The notes under the pieces: model-generated
Database searches by the model: none
What the model was told of the DNA's origin: nothing
What the model saw: the letters and a program-made list of their open reading frames with translations, nothing else
Program-made: the position numbers and the translations under genes
In this document: piece after piece, positions 44,249 to 55,405 of the stretch
How positions within the stretch are numbered: the first letter of the stretch is position 1
Layout: each line of letters starts with the position of its first letter
Assembly: GCA_033557465.1 (NCBI GenBank)
Contig: CM066047.1
Coordinates: forward strand, 9,192,234 to 9,256,233
Reading direction: 5' to 3'
From: Ichthyophis bannanicus
Lineage: Eukaryota > Chordata > Amphibia > Gymnophiona > Ichthyophiidae
Length of the DNA: 64,000 bases

Positions 44249-44516
44249 GTATACAGAAAAATAACAAGGTAATAAATCCACTAAGAAAATAGTAAAAGTA
44301 CAGCAATAACATAGAGACAAAATAACACAAAATGGTGCACAGATGACATAATCTTAAGGAAAAAAACCCAGAATGTACAAAATAGTCATGCACTGAGACA
44401 AAAGGAAAAAAGCCAGCAAAATATAGTCGCAAACAATAAAAGTGAATCCTTAGCACATCAGACATAACACGTATCTAGAGGGAGGCTGAGATGAAGCATT
44501 TCTACGTATGTATATA

Positions 44517-44551
<35 letters not shown>

Positions 44552-44865
44552 AAGGGAAGAGCCTGCCAAATATCTGAGACGTTATCTATACTAGGTGGGG
44601 AGAGGCATCTTCCCTTTTCTCTTTCTTCTCCATTCTTCGCTGCCCTCTCCTCTTATTTTTCTTTCCTAGCCTTTTCTTTGGCCCTGGATCCCACACCCCT
44701 CATCTTTTCTCTATCAATTATCCCCTCAAATCCTCCTTCCATTTTTGATTCTTCCTCAGCCTGAGATATTTCATTCTTTTCATACCTATTCCATAGATGT
44801 TATCCCATCTGTTCTTCTCTTTGCTATGCAAATGTGCTGCAGAATATTTTAAGCTCTTGCTAATG
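44249..44865. other. Non-coding DNA with (TG)n(AG)n microsatellite
   Basis: A TG-run followed by an AG-run lies at about 44517-44552. The open frames here have no recognisable domain. Confidence 0.6.
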
Positions 44866-44942
44866 CAATGCAATGTGTGCCTTCGGGTCAGTCCTGACTC
44901 CTGGTGACCCAGAAGCTCCTGGGTTTTCTTGGCAGTGTCACC
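44866..44942 (-). repeat. SINE 3' body fragment
   Basis: On the minus strand GGTCACCAGGAGTCAGGACTGAC and the following bases match the 3' body of the SINE at 18440-18490. Confidence 0.6.
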
Positions 44943-44944
44943 GG

Positions 44945-45505
44945 AAGTAGAAATATAGAAACATAATGGCAGAAAAAGACCACATGGCCTATCTAGTCTG
45001 CCCTTCCATATCAACTATTACCATATTCCCCTTTTTTCCTTTAGAGATCCTCTGTTTGTCCCATGCTTTTATGAATTCAGATACTGTCCTCATCTCTACC
45101 ACCTCCACCAGGAGACTATTCCACACATCTATCATTCTTTCCATAAAGAAATATTTCCACATATTACTCCTGAGTCTATCTCCTTTCACCCTCATCCTAT
45201 GTCCCCTCATAACAAATCTTGCTTTCAATTGAAAGAGGCTCTCCTCCGTGCATTTATGCTGTGGAGGTGTTTTAATGTCTCGATCATATCTCCTGTAGCC
45301 CACCTTTCCTGTAAAGTATACTTATTAAGATCCTTAAGTCTATCTTCATATGCTTTATAATAAAGACCACTAACCATTTTAGTAGCCTCCCTCTGCACCG
45401 ACTCCAGCCTGTTTAAATCTTTTTGAAGGTGCGGTCTCCAGAATTGCAGACAATACTCCAAATGAGTTTGCATCAAAGATTTATACAGAGGCATTATCAC
45501 CTCCT
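44945..45505 (-). pseudogene. CR1-group LINE 3' end, diverged family
   Basis: Minus-strand pieces read MIMPLYKSLMQTHLEYCLQFW and LNRLESVQREATKMVSGL, then MWKYFFMERMIDVWNSL, the C-terminal domain of CR1-group ORF2. It differs strongly from CR1-B, so it is another family or much older. It is 5' truncated near 45505. Confidence 0.75.
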
Positions 45506-45589
45506 AAATAGATAACTTGGCCAACAATCTTTTTGCAGTTTTCTACTAAATGATTTGAAATGGTCAAACAAAAATAATTATTTTGGCTC

Positions 45590-46265
45590 TTGTAATTGAA
45601 AGGACTCAATTATTGAATGAATCTCCAGACGACCAGTGCTTTGTAACAGCTGCATCTGCTTGCTGTAATATTTCATTGGGAATTTCATCAATGCCCTGTG
45701 CTTTATTTGATAATGCTAGCAGTTCTGCTTCAACTTATTTGTTTTCATCATCAGCGGTTCCTGAAACAGCTGTTGATCCACTTGATCTTTATGATTATAT
45801 AATGATTTGGTCTCTTCTTTCCACCTTTCTTGATCTTCTCAGCATCATTAAATATGAATCGTTTAGCGTATTTTAGCATTCCAATTTGAGTCTGGAATTT
45901 TCTCTTTGGGGCTTGTTTACAAAGCTGCGGTAGCGGTTTCCGATCGTTATCGGAGCCACGGCCCCATTGATTTCAATGGGGCTGCGGCTCCGATATAGAT
46001 CGGAAACCGCTAACATGGCTTTGCAAACAAGCCCCTTTAATTCTTGTAGCTTTAGGAAAATGTAATTCTGTCCTATGAATTTCTGATTCTGTTTCCTTGC
46101 ATGTTTCATTGTAGTACTTCTGTTTGTCTTCCTGGTGTTGGAAATTTCTGTTAAGTTCCATGATTACCTCTCTTTCTCCTCTGGCTTTAGCTTCTCTGTC
46201 TTTCTGAATAATTTTCTAAATTTCTTCATGATCTGTTTTAGCCATTTTTGCTTTTTCACCTTTTG
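45590..46265 (-). pseudogene. RTE-type LINE fragment (minus strand), RT start
   Basis: Minus-strand reading gives MAKTDHEEI.. in the linker, then AEKIKK.. and ELLALSNKAQGIDEIPNEI, the first RT block of RTE-clade elements (NKA-G-DEIP-E). A hairpin MITE interrupts it at 45908-46035. It is oriented opposite to the RTE piece starting at 47040. Confidence 0.6.
45908..46035. mobile_element. Hairpin MITE (128 bp), near-perfect palindrome
   Basis: Left arm starts GGGGCTTGTTTACAAAGC and the right arm ends GCTTTGCAAACAAGCCCC; the arms pair over about 60 bases with few mismatches and meet at CCCCATTGATTTCAATGGGG. It is flanked by TTT on both sides (45905-45907 and 46036-46038), a possible 3-base target duplication like those of PIF/Harbinger elements. 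It carries no coding frame. An RNA copy would form a long hairpin. Confidence 0.85.
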
Positions 46266-46287
46266 CATTTTTGCTTTTTCACTTTTT

Positions 46288-46440
46288 TATATAAAAACAT
46301 AAAAAATGCAGCTCTGGGTCAGACCAAGGTTAACAGACCCAGTATCCTGTTTCCAACAGTGGCCAATCCAGGTCACAAGTTACCTGGCAAGTTCTCAAAA
46401 TGGTGCACAAATTCCATAACTTTGAGCACAACTTTCATGA
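46288..46440 (-). repeat. CR1 3' end fragment, old
   Basis: GGGTCAGACCAAGGTTAACA and CCTGTTTCCAACAGTGGCC match the 3' UTR of CR1-B in reverse orientation. No coding part remains. Confidence 0.75.
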
Positions 46441-46471
46441 TGTCATCCCATAGTTTTCTGGTGCTCTGTCA

Positions 46472-46845
46472 CAGGACCGGCCCAAGGGTTTCTGCTGCCT
46501 TTGGCAGAAAACCCAGTGAGCTGCCCCTCCCGCTGAGGAGTTGCCACCACTGCTCTTCCCCCCCCCCCCCCCCCCTGCTGCTGCCGATTCAGTCTTGGAG
46601 GGAAAGCAGGTGGTGGCAGTCTTTTAAAAGTGGCAGCTTTATGTCGCCGCTTTATTGCTGCGGCAGGCCATATGCTTCGGCACACATGGCCTGTTGCTTC
46701 TGACTCCCTACGACAGTAAGTTGCATCAGAGGGGAATCAGAAGCGGCAGGCCTTGTGTGCCGAAGCAAATGGCCTGCTGCAGACAACAAAATGGCGGCCA
46801 CCCTAGGTGGCAGTCTAGCTCACCTAATGGATGGACCGGCCATGC
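46472..46845. mobile_element. Non-autonomous hAT-like DNA element (about 370 bp)
   Basis: Left end CAGGACCGGCCCAAGG and right end GGACCGGCCATG are inverted repeats, flanked by similar 8-mers (CTCTGTCA and CTCTCCAA). The inside has GCAGGCCATATGCTTCGGCAC and its inverted copy GTGTGCCGAAGCAAATGGCCTGC, a sub-terminal hairpin, and a C-run. No coding frame is present. Related end sequence appears at 61922. Confidence 0.6.
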
Positions 46846-46905
46846 TCTCCAAAGCAGTGGATCATTTTGCAGTCAGTCTTTAAATTCCAGTGGTATATTT
46901 TCAAG

Positions 46906-47030
46906 ATCATTTATTTATTTATTTAATACTTCTTCTATACCGAGCTATTAAAATCAGCGCGGTGTACATCGAACAAAAGTACCGCAATGCATACAAGCAA
47001 CATTGAGTTTACAAAGAACAGGGGATTGAA
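46906..47030 (-). repeat. SINE/LINE 3' tail
   Basis: TTTATTTATTTATTTAATAC then CTATACCGAGCTATTAAAATCAG and GGTGTACAT match the common tail, in reverse. Confidence 0.6.
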
Positions 47031-47555
47031 CATTCATAAGTGACTTGTTCTTTTTCAGCTGTAGCTTGAGTTTGCATAATAGTAGCTGGTGATATGTAGA
47101 ACAGCTGGAATGAGAAATGTCTGAAATGCAAGCAGGATTCAGGAAAAGGTGACAAATGAGAGACGACATGCAGATGTGAGATGGATCCTTGAAAAGACAA
47201 AAGACTAGCAAAAATATATCTGCATGTGTTTCATTGACTACAGCAAGGCCTTTTATTGCATAAATCATGAAAAACTGGCCATGTTAAGAAGCATTGGTAA
47301 AACCGGAAAACCTGATGATTCTCTTTACACTGATAAGAAGCAGCAGTTTGAATGGAACAAGGAGAAACAGAATGGTTTAAAAGTGACAAAGGTGCATGAC
47401 AAGGCTGCATACTTTCTCCCTACCTGTTTAATTTATATAAATCTCAAATCATCAGAGAAACAGGACTGTATGAAGACAACGGAGTTGTGAACGTTGGTGG
47501 AAGACTCAACAACAACCTTGTTATGCTGATACCATGTTACTGGCTAAAAGTGTAC

Positions 47556-49185
47556 ATAAGATATGCCGTACTGGGTCAGACCAAGGTCCATCAAGCCCAG
47601 TATCCTGTTTCCAACAGTGGCCAATCTAGGTCATACGTACCTAGCAGTTTCCCCAAAAGACACAGGTTCCACAATGCTTGTATTGGGTCAAGCATTGATA
47701 TCCTGGGTCCCTTCTTAATAATGGTTTATGGACCTTTCCTCCAGGAACTTGTCCAAACCTTTTTTAAACCCAGCTACACTAACAGCCTTTACTACATCCT
47801 CTGGTAACAAATTCCAGAGTTTGATTACAAGTTGAGTGAAAAAATATTTTCTTTTATTAGTCTTAAATAGTTTACCCTGTAGCTTCATTGCATGTCCCCT
47901 TGTTTACATTATCAGGATATAGAAAGACTATCGATCAACGTTTACCCGTTCCACTCCGTTCATTAATTTATAGACTTCTATCATATCTCCCCTCAGTTGT
48001 CTCTTTCAGGTTAAAGAGCCCTAACCTTTTTAGCCTTTCTTCATAGGGGTATCCTTCTATCCCCTTTACCATTTTGGTGGCTCTTCTCTGAACCTTTTCT
48101 AATAATGCTATATCCTTTTTAAGATAGAGCGACCAGAATTGCACGCAATATTCAAGGTGCGGTCTCACCATGGAACAATATAGAGGCATTATAATATCTT
48201 TGTTTTATTTTCCATTCCTTTCCTTATGATACCTAGCATTCTATTTGCTCTCTTGGCTGCCACTGCACACTGGGCTGAAGGTTTTAACATGTTATCCACA
48301 ATGACGCTTAAATCATTTTCCTGGGTGGTGGTTCCTAATATGGAACCTTGCATTGTGTAACCATAGTTTGGGTTGTTCTTCCCTAGGTGCATAACTTTGC
48401 ACTTGTCCACATTAAATTTTATCTGCCATTTTGATACCCAGTCTTCCAATTTATAAAGATCCTCTTGCAATTTTCCACAATCCTCTTGGGTTTTAATAAA
48501 TAGTTTTGTGTCATAACCCCACTCGTTATTCCCTTTTCCAGGTCATTTATGAATATGTCAAAAAGCAGCGGACCCAGCACAGATCCCTGGGGTACACCAC
48601 TATTCACCTTTCTCCATTGGGAAAATTGGCCATTTAGCCCTATCCTCAGCTTTCTATCTTTTAACCAGTTCCTGATCCACAATAGTACACTGTCTCCTAT
48701 CCCATGACTCTTTAGTTTTGCTAAAAGTCTCTGATGAGGGACCTTGTCAAAAGCTTTCTGAAAGTCCAAATACACTATATCCACCGACTCACCTTTGTCT
48801 ACCTGTTTATTCACGTCTTCAAAAAAACATAACAGATTAGTAAGACAAGATTTTCCTTGTCTAAAGACATGTTGGCTGTCTCCCATTAAGCCATGACTAT
48901 CTACATTTTCAGCAATTTTGTTCTTTATGATTGTTTCTACCATTTTTCCCGGTACTGACGCCATGCTCACCGGTCTGTAGTTTCCTGGATCACCCTTGAA
49001 CCCTTTTTAAAAATTGGTGTTACGTTCGCCATCCTCCAATCTTCAGGTATTACAGATGATTTTAATGCTAGTTCACAGATTACTAATAGCAGGTCTGCAA
49101 TCTCATATTTCAGTTCTTTCAGCACCCTCGGATGTATGTCATCCCGCCCAGGTGATTTGCTACTCTTCAGTTTATCTAAAACATC
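47556..49185 (-). pseudogene. CR1-E LINE, 5' truncated, minus strand
   Basis: The 3' end is at about 47556 (ACATAAGATATGCC) and the 5' truncation near 49185 in the RT fingers. Minus-strand frames read [50 protein letters not shown] and [19 protein letters not shown] deletion has removed the catalytic FADD block (about 48514). It sits inside the RTE element. Confidence 0.9.
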
Positions 49186-49326
49186 AAGGTCAAGGAATGT
49201 AGTCTTAAAATGGGCCTGTATCGTAATGTGAAGAAGACAAAATTATTAATCTCATCCTTGATGCAGAAAAAATAGAAATAGTAGACAACTTTAATCTGAT
49301 TGAATCAATAATGAAATGTTGAGCAG

Positions 49327-50262
49327 TGTGATAAGGAAGCTTATCATAGCTCAGGAAGGAGCTATAGAAAAGGTGAAGTGACTCTGAACAAGCAAACTGT
49401 CAGTTCTGGTAGAAATAAGAAAACAGATTTTTCTCATAAAAGACTACCAGTCCCAGAATGCACCAGGTTTCCAACAGCCATTAGAGGAGCTGAAGTGGGG
49501 AAACGTGTGTTCAATCAGGAGGGCTATGAGGTAATCCCCAAGCACTCATCTCAAAGGGCAGGGCCTGATTCAGCCCAGCTGCGCTGTGTTAGGGAGGAGC
49601 ACTCATCTAAGCAGAATAAAGGTAGAGTTTATTCTACAGAGAATCATCATCATCATCTTCATGATCAGCTTGGATATCCTCAGTTTCATCGGGAGGATCA
49701 TCAGAAGCAGAAGCCAAACCGGACGGACAGAGAGGGCAAGAAACCCTTTGGAAGAAAGAAGAGAAAAGCCTTTGGGAGGTCTAGAGGAGTCGGGAGCAGT
49801 ACGTATACTGGGAGGCATTACAAGGGCCGGCATACACCATTGGACTGGGGAAAGCCAGAGGAATGGTGCTGCAGAGCTAGGAATCTCCAGACGGTACCTG
49901 TGAGGGAGACGGCTGCACGTGGAAGGGACCCTAAGACCCGTGCCAGAAGGTATGTGAAGAGAGATCCAGTGTCCAGGGATCTGGATTGGAAGGCTGGACA
50001 TAAGAACTGGACTACAGACTGGCCAGGCTATTTAGAGAGGAACTCTAACAGCAATGGAAGCTCAGGTATGAACACTGATCTATGCCCTAGCTATAACCTT
50101 GAAAGACAGCAGGGAAACAAGTATTCTCCTGAAAGTGCTCCATTGAGAAATTCATCTGTGCCAATCCATGATATTGAACCCATGATTGTTGAAGAAGGGG
50201 GAGGGATTGCAGACGAAGGATGTGTTTACATGGATTGCTCTCTGTCTAAACTCCTTTGGTGA
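49327..50262 (+). CDS. Open frame from the first base of solo LTR 2 (311 codons)
   Basis: The frame is open from the first codon of the LTR to a TGA at 50260-50262 and would also be open into the flank. It has no ATG near its start, so if real it would be the 3' part of a gene entering the 3' LTR from the internal region, ending in U3. The protein is basic, with a HHHH run from the in-frame insertion, and ends MDCSLSKLLW as in LTR 1. I do not recognise its function. A solo LTR cannot express the missing 5' part. Confidence 0.45.
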   Translation, partial: CDKEAYHSSGRSYRKGEVTLNKQTVSSGRNKKTDFSHKRLPVPECTRFPTAIRGAEVGKRVFNQEGYEVIPKHSSQRAGPDSAQLRCVREEHSSKQNKGRVYSTENHHHHLHDQLGYPQFHREDHQKQKPNRTDREGKKPFGRKKRKAFGRSRGVGSSTYTGRHYKGRHTPLDWGKPEEWCCRARNLQTVPVRETAARGRDPKTRARRYVKRDPVSRDLDWKAGHKNWTTDWPGYLERNSNSNGSSGMNTDLCPSYNLERQQGNKYSPESAPLRNSSVPIHDIEPMIVEEGGGIADEGCVYMDCSLSKLLW

Positions 50263-50894
50263 TTTTTTTTGTTATAAAGTACAGCAACCATCACAAAGAA
50301 ATACAAACTTGTTCTTTAATCTACTCAGAAAAGCTCCTGAGTAGGATTTTTAGCCACGCAGTAGAAAGCAAGCCAGCTAAGGGGTTTCAGCTGGGTAACT
50401 GCTAGCAATTGAGCCTTACCTAATTGCTTGTGAGCTCTGAGGGAATCACTTCTGAATCTATGTGTGAGGATATAAGAAGTTAACCTGAAAAGAACAGTTT
50501 TTTTCCTTTCTTTGTGGATCTTGTTTGTTGTTTGATACATTGCTAAGAAAATATTAGCTAAAGCCTACAGAAAAGACCAGTTTGTTACCAACCAGGTCTT
50601 TATTCTTTTGCTTTAATTGCCTGACAAGTTCAAATGTTGTTTTCCTGATTTTGTTTTTCCAAGTTTAACACTGAAAGCAAGTAACCTGATTTATGTGCTA
50701 CCAAGCATATCTTTGTTGGGAGAAATAACCCCATAAATAAATATCTTATTGGCTTTACCCTCAAGCACAACTATTTATTGTGAGCAGCTGTGTCTGGTGT
50801 GAATGGACTGCATTGCCCACAATCCCTTGCCAATCATATTGATATATGCACTTGCCAAGACTGTGAACATTCTCACCCAGGCAGCCGTCTGACA
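49327..50894 (+). mobile_element. Solo LTR 2 (1568 bp) with 4-base target duplication
   Basis: TGTGATAAGG...GTCTGACA flanked by GCAG at 49323-49326 and 50895-50898. It interrupts the RTE LINE, whose sequence resumes at 50899. TATAAGA lies at 50471 and AATAAA at 50736. It is similar to LTR 1 along its whole length, with a 33-base in-frame insertion near 49640-49675. Confidence 0.85.
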
Positions 50895-51340
50895 GCAGTC
50901 AAATCCAATGATGCATTGCACTTGACAAAATGGCTGTGAAGAACCCAGATAAGATTTTCAAGTGCAGAGATGTATCTCTCTGCACGAACATTTGACTTGT
51001 CCAAACCATACTATTTTCAGTAACTTCATACGGATGCAGAATTGGACAGTGAAGAAGAAAGGCAGAAAATTGATGCCTTTGAATTATGGTGCTTGTGAAG
51101 AATACCATGGAGTGCCGGAAGAACATATCATTTCGTACTAGAAGAGATCAAATCTGAGCTCTGCTTGGAAGCTCAAATGACAAGACTTCAACTTTCATAC
51201 AGGCAAAGATAAAGATTATTAGAAAAAGACATGCTCTGCAAAGTGTGAAGGTCAGTGTAGTAGAAGGAGACAGCAGTGCAATGGATTGCTACAGTAACAA
51301 CTATGGATGCCACTTTATCAACAATTAGCCACCTGATTGA

Positions 51341-51631
51341 ATATTAAATACAGTTTAGGACAACTATATCCACATGGTCACCATGAGTTGATATTAACTT
51401 GACAACAGCAGCACAGCCTTTAGTTTGTAGTCTGTCAGATAATGGAATATTAGAATTGATGCTCATGACAAGCAACTACTTATACTTGTTCTTGATCCCC
51501 TGGCAGATACCACCTCTCTTTAGACCTCATTAATTGGCTATTTAATTAAGGGAACATAGGATACTGTAATGTGATATATGCATAGACATTCCTGTGGAAA
51601 AGGATTGGGGCAGGTGCAGGATTGGTACTTA
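51341..51631. other. Unclassified non-coding DNA
   Basis: No repeat family or coding frame is supported between the RTE tail and CR1-F. Confidence 0.5.
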
Positions 51632-53745
51632 AGAACATAAGAACATAAGATATGCCATACTGGGTCAGACCAAGGTCCATCAAGCCCAGTATTCTGTTTC
51701 CAACAGTGGCCAATCTAGGTCATATGTACCTAGCAGTTTCCCCAAGAGACACAAGTTCCACAATGCTTGTACTGGGTCAAGCATTGATATCTTCGGTCAC
51801 TTCTTAATAATGGTTTATGGACCTTTCCTCCAGGAACTTGTCCAAACCTTTTTTAAACCCAGCTACACTAACAGCCTTTACTACATCCTCTGGTAACAAA
51901 TTCCAGAGTTTGATTACACGTTGAGTGAAAAAATATTTTCTTTTATTAGTTTTAAATAGTTTACCCTGTAGCTTCATTGCATGTCCCCTAGTCTTTCTAT
52001 ATTCTGATAACGTAAACAATCGATCTACGTTTACCCGTTCCACTCCGTTCATTAATTTATAGACTTCTATCATATCTCCCCTCAGCCGTCTCTTTTCCAG
52101 GTTAAAGAGCCCTAACCTTTTTAGCCTTTCCTCATAGGAGTATCCTTCCATCCCCTTTACCATTTTGGTGGCTCTTTTCTGAACCTTTTCTAAAATCGCT
52201 ATATCCTTTTTAAGATACGGCGACCAGAATTGCACACAATATTCAAGGTGCGGTCTCACCATGGAACGATATAGAGGCATTATAATATCTTGTGTTTTAT
52301 TTTCCATTCATTTCCTTATCATACCTAGCATTCTATTTGCTCTCTTGGCTGCCGCTGCACACTGGGCCGAGGGTTTTAACATGTTATCCACAATGACGCC
52401 TAAATCTTTTTCCTGGGTGGTGGTTCCTAATGTGGAACCTTGCATCGTGTAACCATAGTTTGGGTTGTTCTTCCCTAGGTGCATAACCTTGCACTTGTCC
52501 ACATTAAATTTCATCTGCCATTTTGATGCCCAGTCTTCCAATTTAACAAGATCCTCTTGCAATTTTTCACAATCCTCTTGGGTTTTAACAACTTTAAATA
52601 GTTTTGTGTCATCTGAAAATTTGATAACCTCACTCGTTATTCCACTTTCCAGGTCATTTATGAATATGTCAAAAAGCAGCAGACCCAGCACAGATCCCTG
52701 GGGTACACCACTATTCACCTTTCTCCATTGGGAAAATTGGCCATTTAGCCCTACCCTCTGCTTTCTATCTTTTAACCAGTTCCTGATCCACAATAGTACA
52801 CTGCCTCCTATCCCATGACTCTTTAGTTTTGCCAAAAGTCTCTGATGAGGGACCTTGTCAAAGGCTTTCTGAAAGTCCAGATACACTATATCAACCGACT
52901 CACCTTTGTCCACCTGTTTATTCACTCCTTCAAAAAAACATAACAGAATAGTAAGACAAGATCATCCTTGTCTAAAGCCATGTTGGCTGTCTCCCATTAG
53001 GTCGTGACTATCTACATGCTGAGTAATTTTATTCTTTATGATGGTTTCTACCATTTTTCCCGGTACTGATGTCATGCTCACCGGTCTGTAGTTTCCCGGA
53101 TCACTCCTGGAACCCTTTTTAAAAATTGGTGTTACATTGGCGATCCTCCAATCTTCAGGTATTAGAGATGATTTTAATTTTAGTTCACAGATTACTAATA
53201 GCAGGTCTACAATCTCATATTTCAGTTCTTTCAACACCCTTGGATGTATACCATCCGGCCCAGGTGATTTGCTACTCTTCAGTTTATCTAATAGTTGTAA
53301 GACATCTTCCCGATGTATCGATTCCTTCAATTCTTCCACACCTTTAAATACCACTTCAGTCATGGGTAACATCCCTACATCTTCCTCAGTAAAGACTGAA
53401 GCAAAGAATTCATTCAGTCTCTCCGCTATCGCCTTGTCGCCTCTTAGTGCTCCTTTAACCCCTTTATCATCTAATGGACCAACTGACTCTCTCACAGGTT
53501 TTTTGCTACGAATGTACTTGAAAAGGTCTTTATTTTGTGTTTTTGCTTCCGCAGCAAGCTTCTTCTCAAATTCTCTCTTTGCCTGCCTTATCAATGCCTT
53601 GCATTTGACTTGCCAGTGCTTGTGCTGTTTCCAGGTTTCGTCATTTGGCTCTTTTTTCCATTTCCTGAAAGATGCTTTTTTGGCAACAACAGCCTCTCTG
53701 ACCTCACCTTTAAACCATGCTGGCAGTTTTTTGGACTTCCTTCCA
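51632..53745 (-). pseudogene. CR1-F LINE, 5' truncated, minus strand
   Basis: The 3' end shows the octamer tail TAAGAACATAAGAACATAAG at about 51632, and the 5' truncation is near 53745 before FKGEVREAVVAKK. Long frames are kept: 51804-52307 (C-terminal domain), 52308-52925 (RT with DFQKAFDK and VPQGSVLG) and 52962-53745 (linker and RT fingers). The catalytic FADD reads FSDD. Frameshifts at about 52308 and 52940 separate them. It is the best kept of the truncated copies. Confidence 0.9.
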
Positions 53746-53984
53746 CTTATGTATGCAATTAATAAAATACACACACATGTACCTGTTTGTATTAGTACAT
53801 ACATACACAAAATTGTATCTACCTTGGAATGGATGTTGCTTTTGTGGGAGTTTTCAGGTAGTCTACTTTTATAAAGGTACATCAGCACATATAGCTACTC
53901 AAAACCACCCTATTCATCAAACAATTCAGTGAAGACCACCAGTCACCCAAATCACCCCACAAGCCAACCTCAGTCACGACAACC

Positions 53985-54600
53985 ACACCAAACAGAACAC
54001 TGCCGCTCGCATTATAGCTGGGTCCGTAAGGCGTGATCGCATCATCTCCATCATGATCCTTCCCTATTGGCGTCCAGTCTGATATAAAACCATATTGAAC
54101 ATTCTCAAAATCAAACAGGACCTCTCAATGAACAGTCTATAGGCCATCATCAGTCTCGACTCAAACCCCAGACCCAGGAGGAGAGGCACCACAGGCTCCA
54201 TCACAACCCCCAAAGACTTCACCAAAAGGAAGCAAACCACCTCAAGGAGAACAATATCCCTGTCGGCGCCCACCCTATGGAACTTGCTCCCTGCTGGCTT
54301 AAGATCAACGGCGGACATTAAGAACTTTATGAAACTTCTCAAACTCTTTTGTATATAGCACTCACTTTGTATATATCACATTAAATAGCTCACCCTGTAT
54401 ATATTGCACATTGCACATAGCTCACCCTGTATATATTGCACCTTATAATCAAGCTGCACCTTTATTACACCAACACATGCACTACGATACAAACACTGCA
54501 TGCCGACACCTCTGCACTTTGCTTTTGATTCATTTGAAGTGAAAATCGCTTTGATTGAATGATAAAGTGGGATATAAATCCTTTTAAATAAATAAATATA
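53985..54600 (+). pseudogene. L2-clade LINE 3' end
   Basis: Plus-strand reading gives NTAARIIAGSVRRDRIISIM, LPYWRPV, then SAPTLWNLLPAGLRSTADIK and the stop, a typical L2 C-terminal domain. The 3' UTR ends TGATAAAGTGGGATATAAATCC and (AATA)n. 5' truncated and with stops. Confidence 0.75.
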
Positions 54601-55199
54601 GGGGCAGATTTTTTTTAAGGGACATGTGTAAAGTTGCACTCTACTTATGCCCATTATTCCTGATTTTAAATAACTTGCATGCACAAATGCACACTTACGA
54701 ATTCTGTAAGCGCACATATAAGTCCTATTGTGCAAACTTTCAGGGGGGAGCTTGGGCATAAAAGTTATCAAGTATTATAACTTACATGTGTTTTTAAACA
54801 ATCTTGCCATGGGCATTTACTATACACCTGTTCCAGGTGTAACTGCTGCAACTAGACTGAGCTGTGTGTTTATACCCCTATTTTATAAAGTAAAGTACGT
54901 GCGTACTTCAGTTTATAGCATATGCCCTCCATAGGGGTAATTTTATAAGGGGTACCTAGTTAATTTAGGCACCTTAAAACATTCTTTAAGTTTGTTAAAA
55001 AGAAAAGTAGGCACTTTCTGTTTATAAAATATTAGCATAAGTGGTGTAACACACACCTGCAGCAGCTGTAGAGCTGGTGTAAATGCCTGTGCCTACATTT
55101 CTCAGGTATGTACATAAATTATATTATTTTCTATAATCTACTCGTGTACTTATACACTCCATCCATGCTCTGCCCCATACACACTCACCAGCAGACTAT
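54601..55199. other. Unclassified non-coding DNA
   Basis: The sequence has the look of an old DNA element (GGCAGATTTT... with ATTTTATAAGGGGTACC), but I cannot define ends or a family. Confidence 0.35.
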
Positions 55200-55405
55200 G
55201 CGCCATCACATGGAGTGGAGGAGTTATCTACTGGTTAGGGCAGCAGCCTGGCATCAGAAAGATCAGGGTTCAAATCCCACTGGCACTCCTTTTGGCCTTG
55301 GGCACAAAATTAGATGGTAAGATCTCTGGGGACAGGGAAATATCTACTGTACCTGTATGTAACTCACCTTGAACTGCTACTGGAAAGGCCTGAGCTAAAT
55401 AAATA
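55200..55405 (+). repeat. tRNA-derived SINE, second subfamily
   Basis: A-box-like TATCTACTGGTTAGGGC and B-box GGTTCAAATCC, followed by CTTTTGGCCTTGGGCAC and a 3' end CTGAGCTAAATAAATAAA. Confidence 0.7.

Larger units (their letters stand above)
47040..51340 (+). pseudogene. RTE-type LINE ORF2, three pieces (47040-47555, 49186-49322, 50899-51340)
   Basis: The first piece encodes EMSEMQAGF then, in another frame, MCFIDYSKAFYCINHEKLAM (RT block with DYSKAF). The second reads KKTKLLISSLMQKKIEIVDNFNLI. The third, after the solo LTR, gives KIFKCRDVSLCT, DSEEERQKIDAFELWCL, the RTE C-terminal tail and QMTRLQLSY. They are in order on the plus strand and are separated by CR1-E (minus) and solo LTR 2. 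All pieces contain frameshifts. RTE elements encode one polyprotein with endonuclease and RT; the endonuclease is not present in this orientation. Confidence 0.75.

Noticed and set aside
44115..44465. Minus-strand 116-codon frame rich in Phe, Leu and Cys
   Set aside because: It overlaps the end of the solo LTR and AT-rich DNA; no start context or family resemblance.
42713..50894. A single provirus with two LTRs and a 5-kb interior
   Set aside because: Each LTR has its own pair of different target duplications and the interior is CR1, RTE and SINE DNA, without primer binding site or polypurine tract next to the LTRs.
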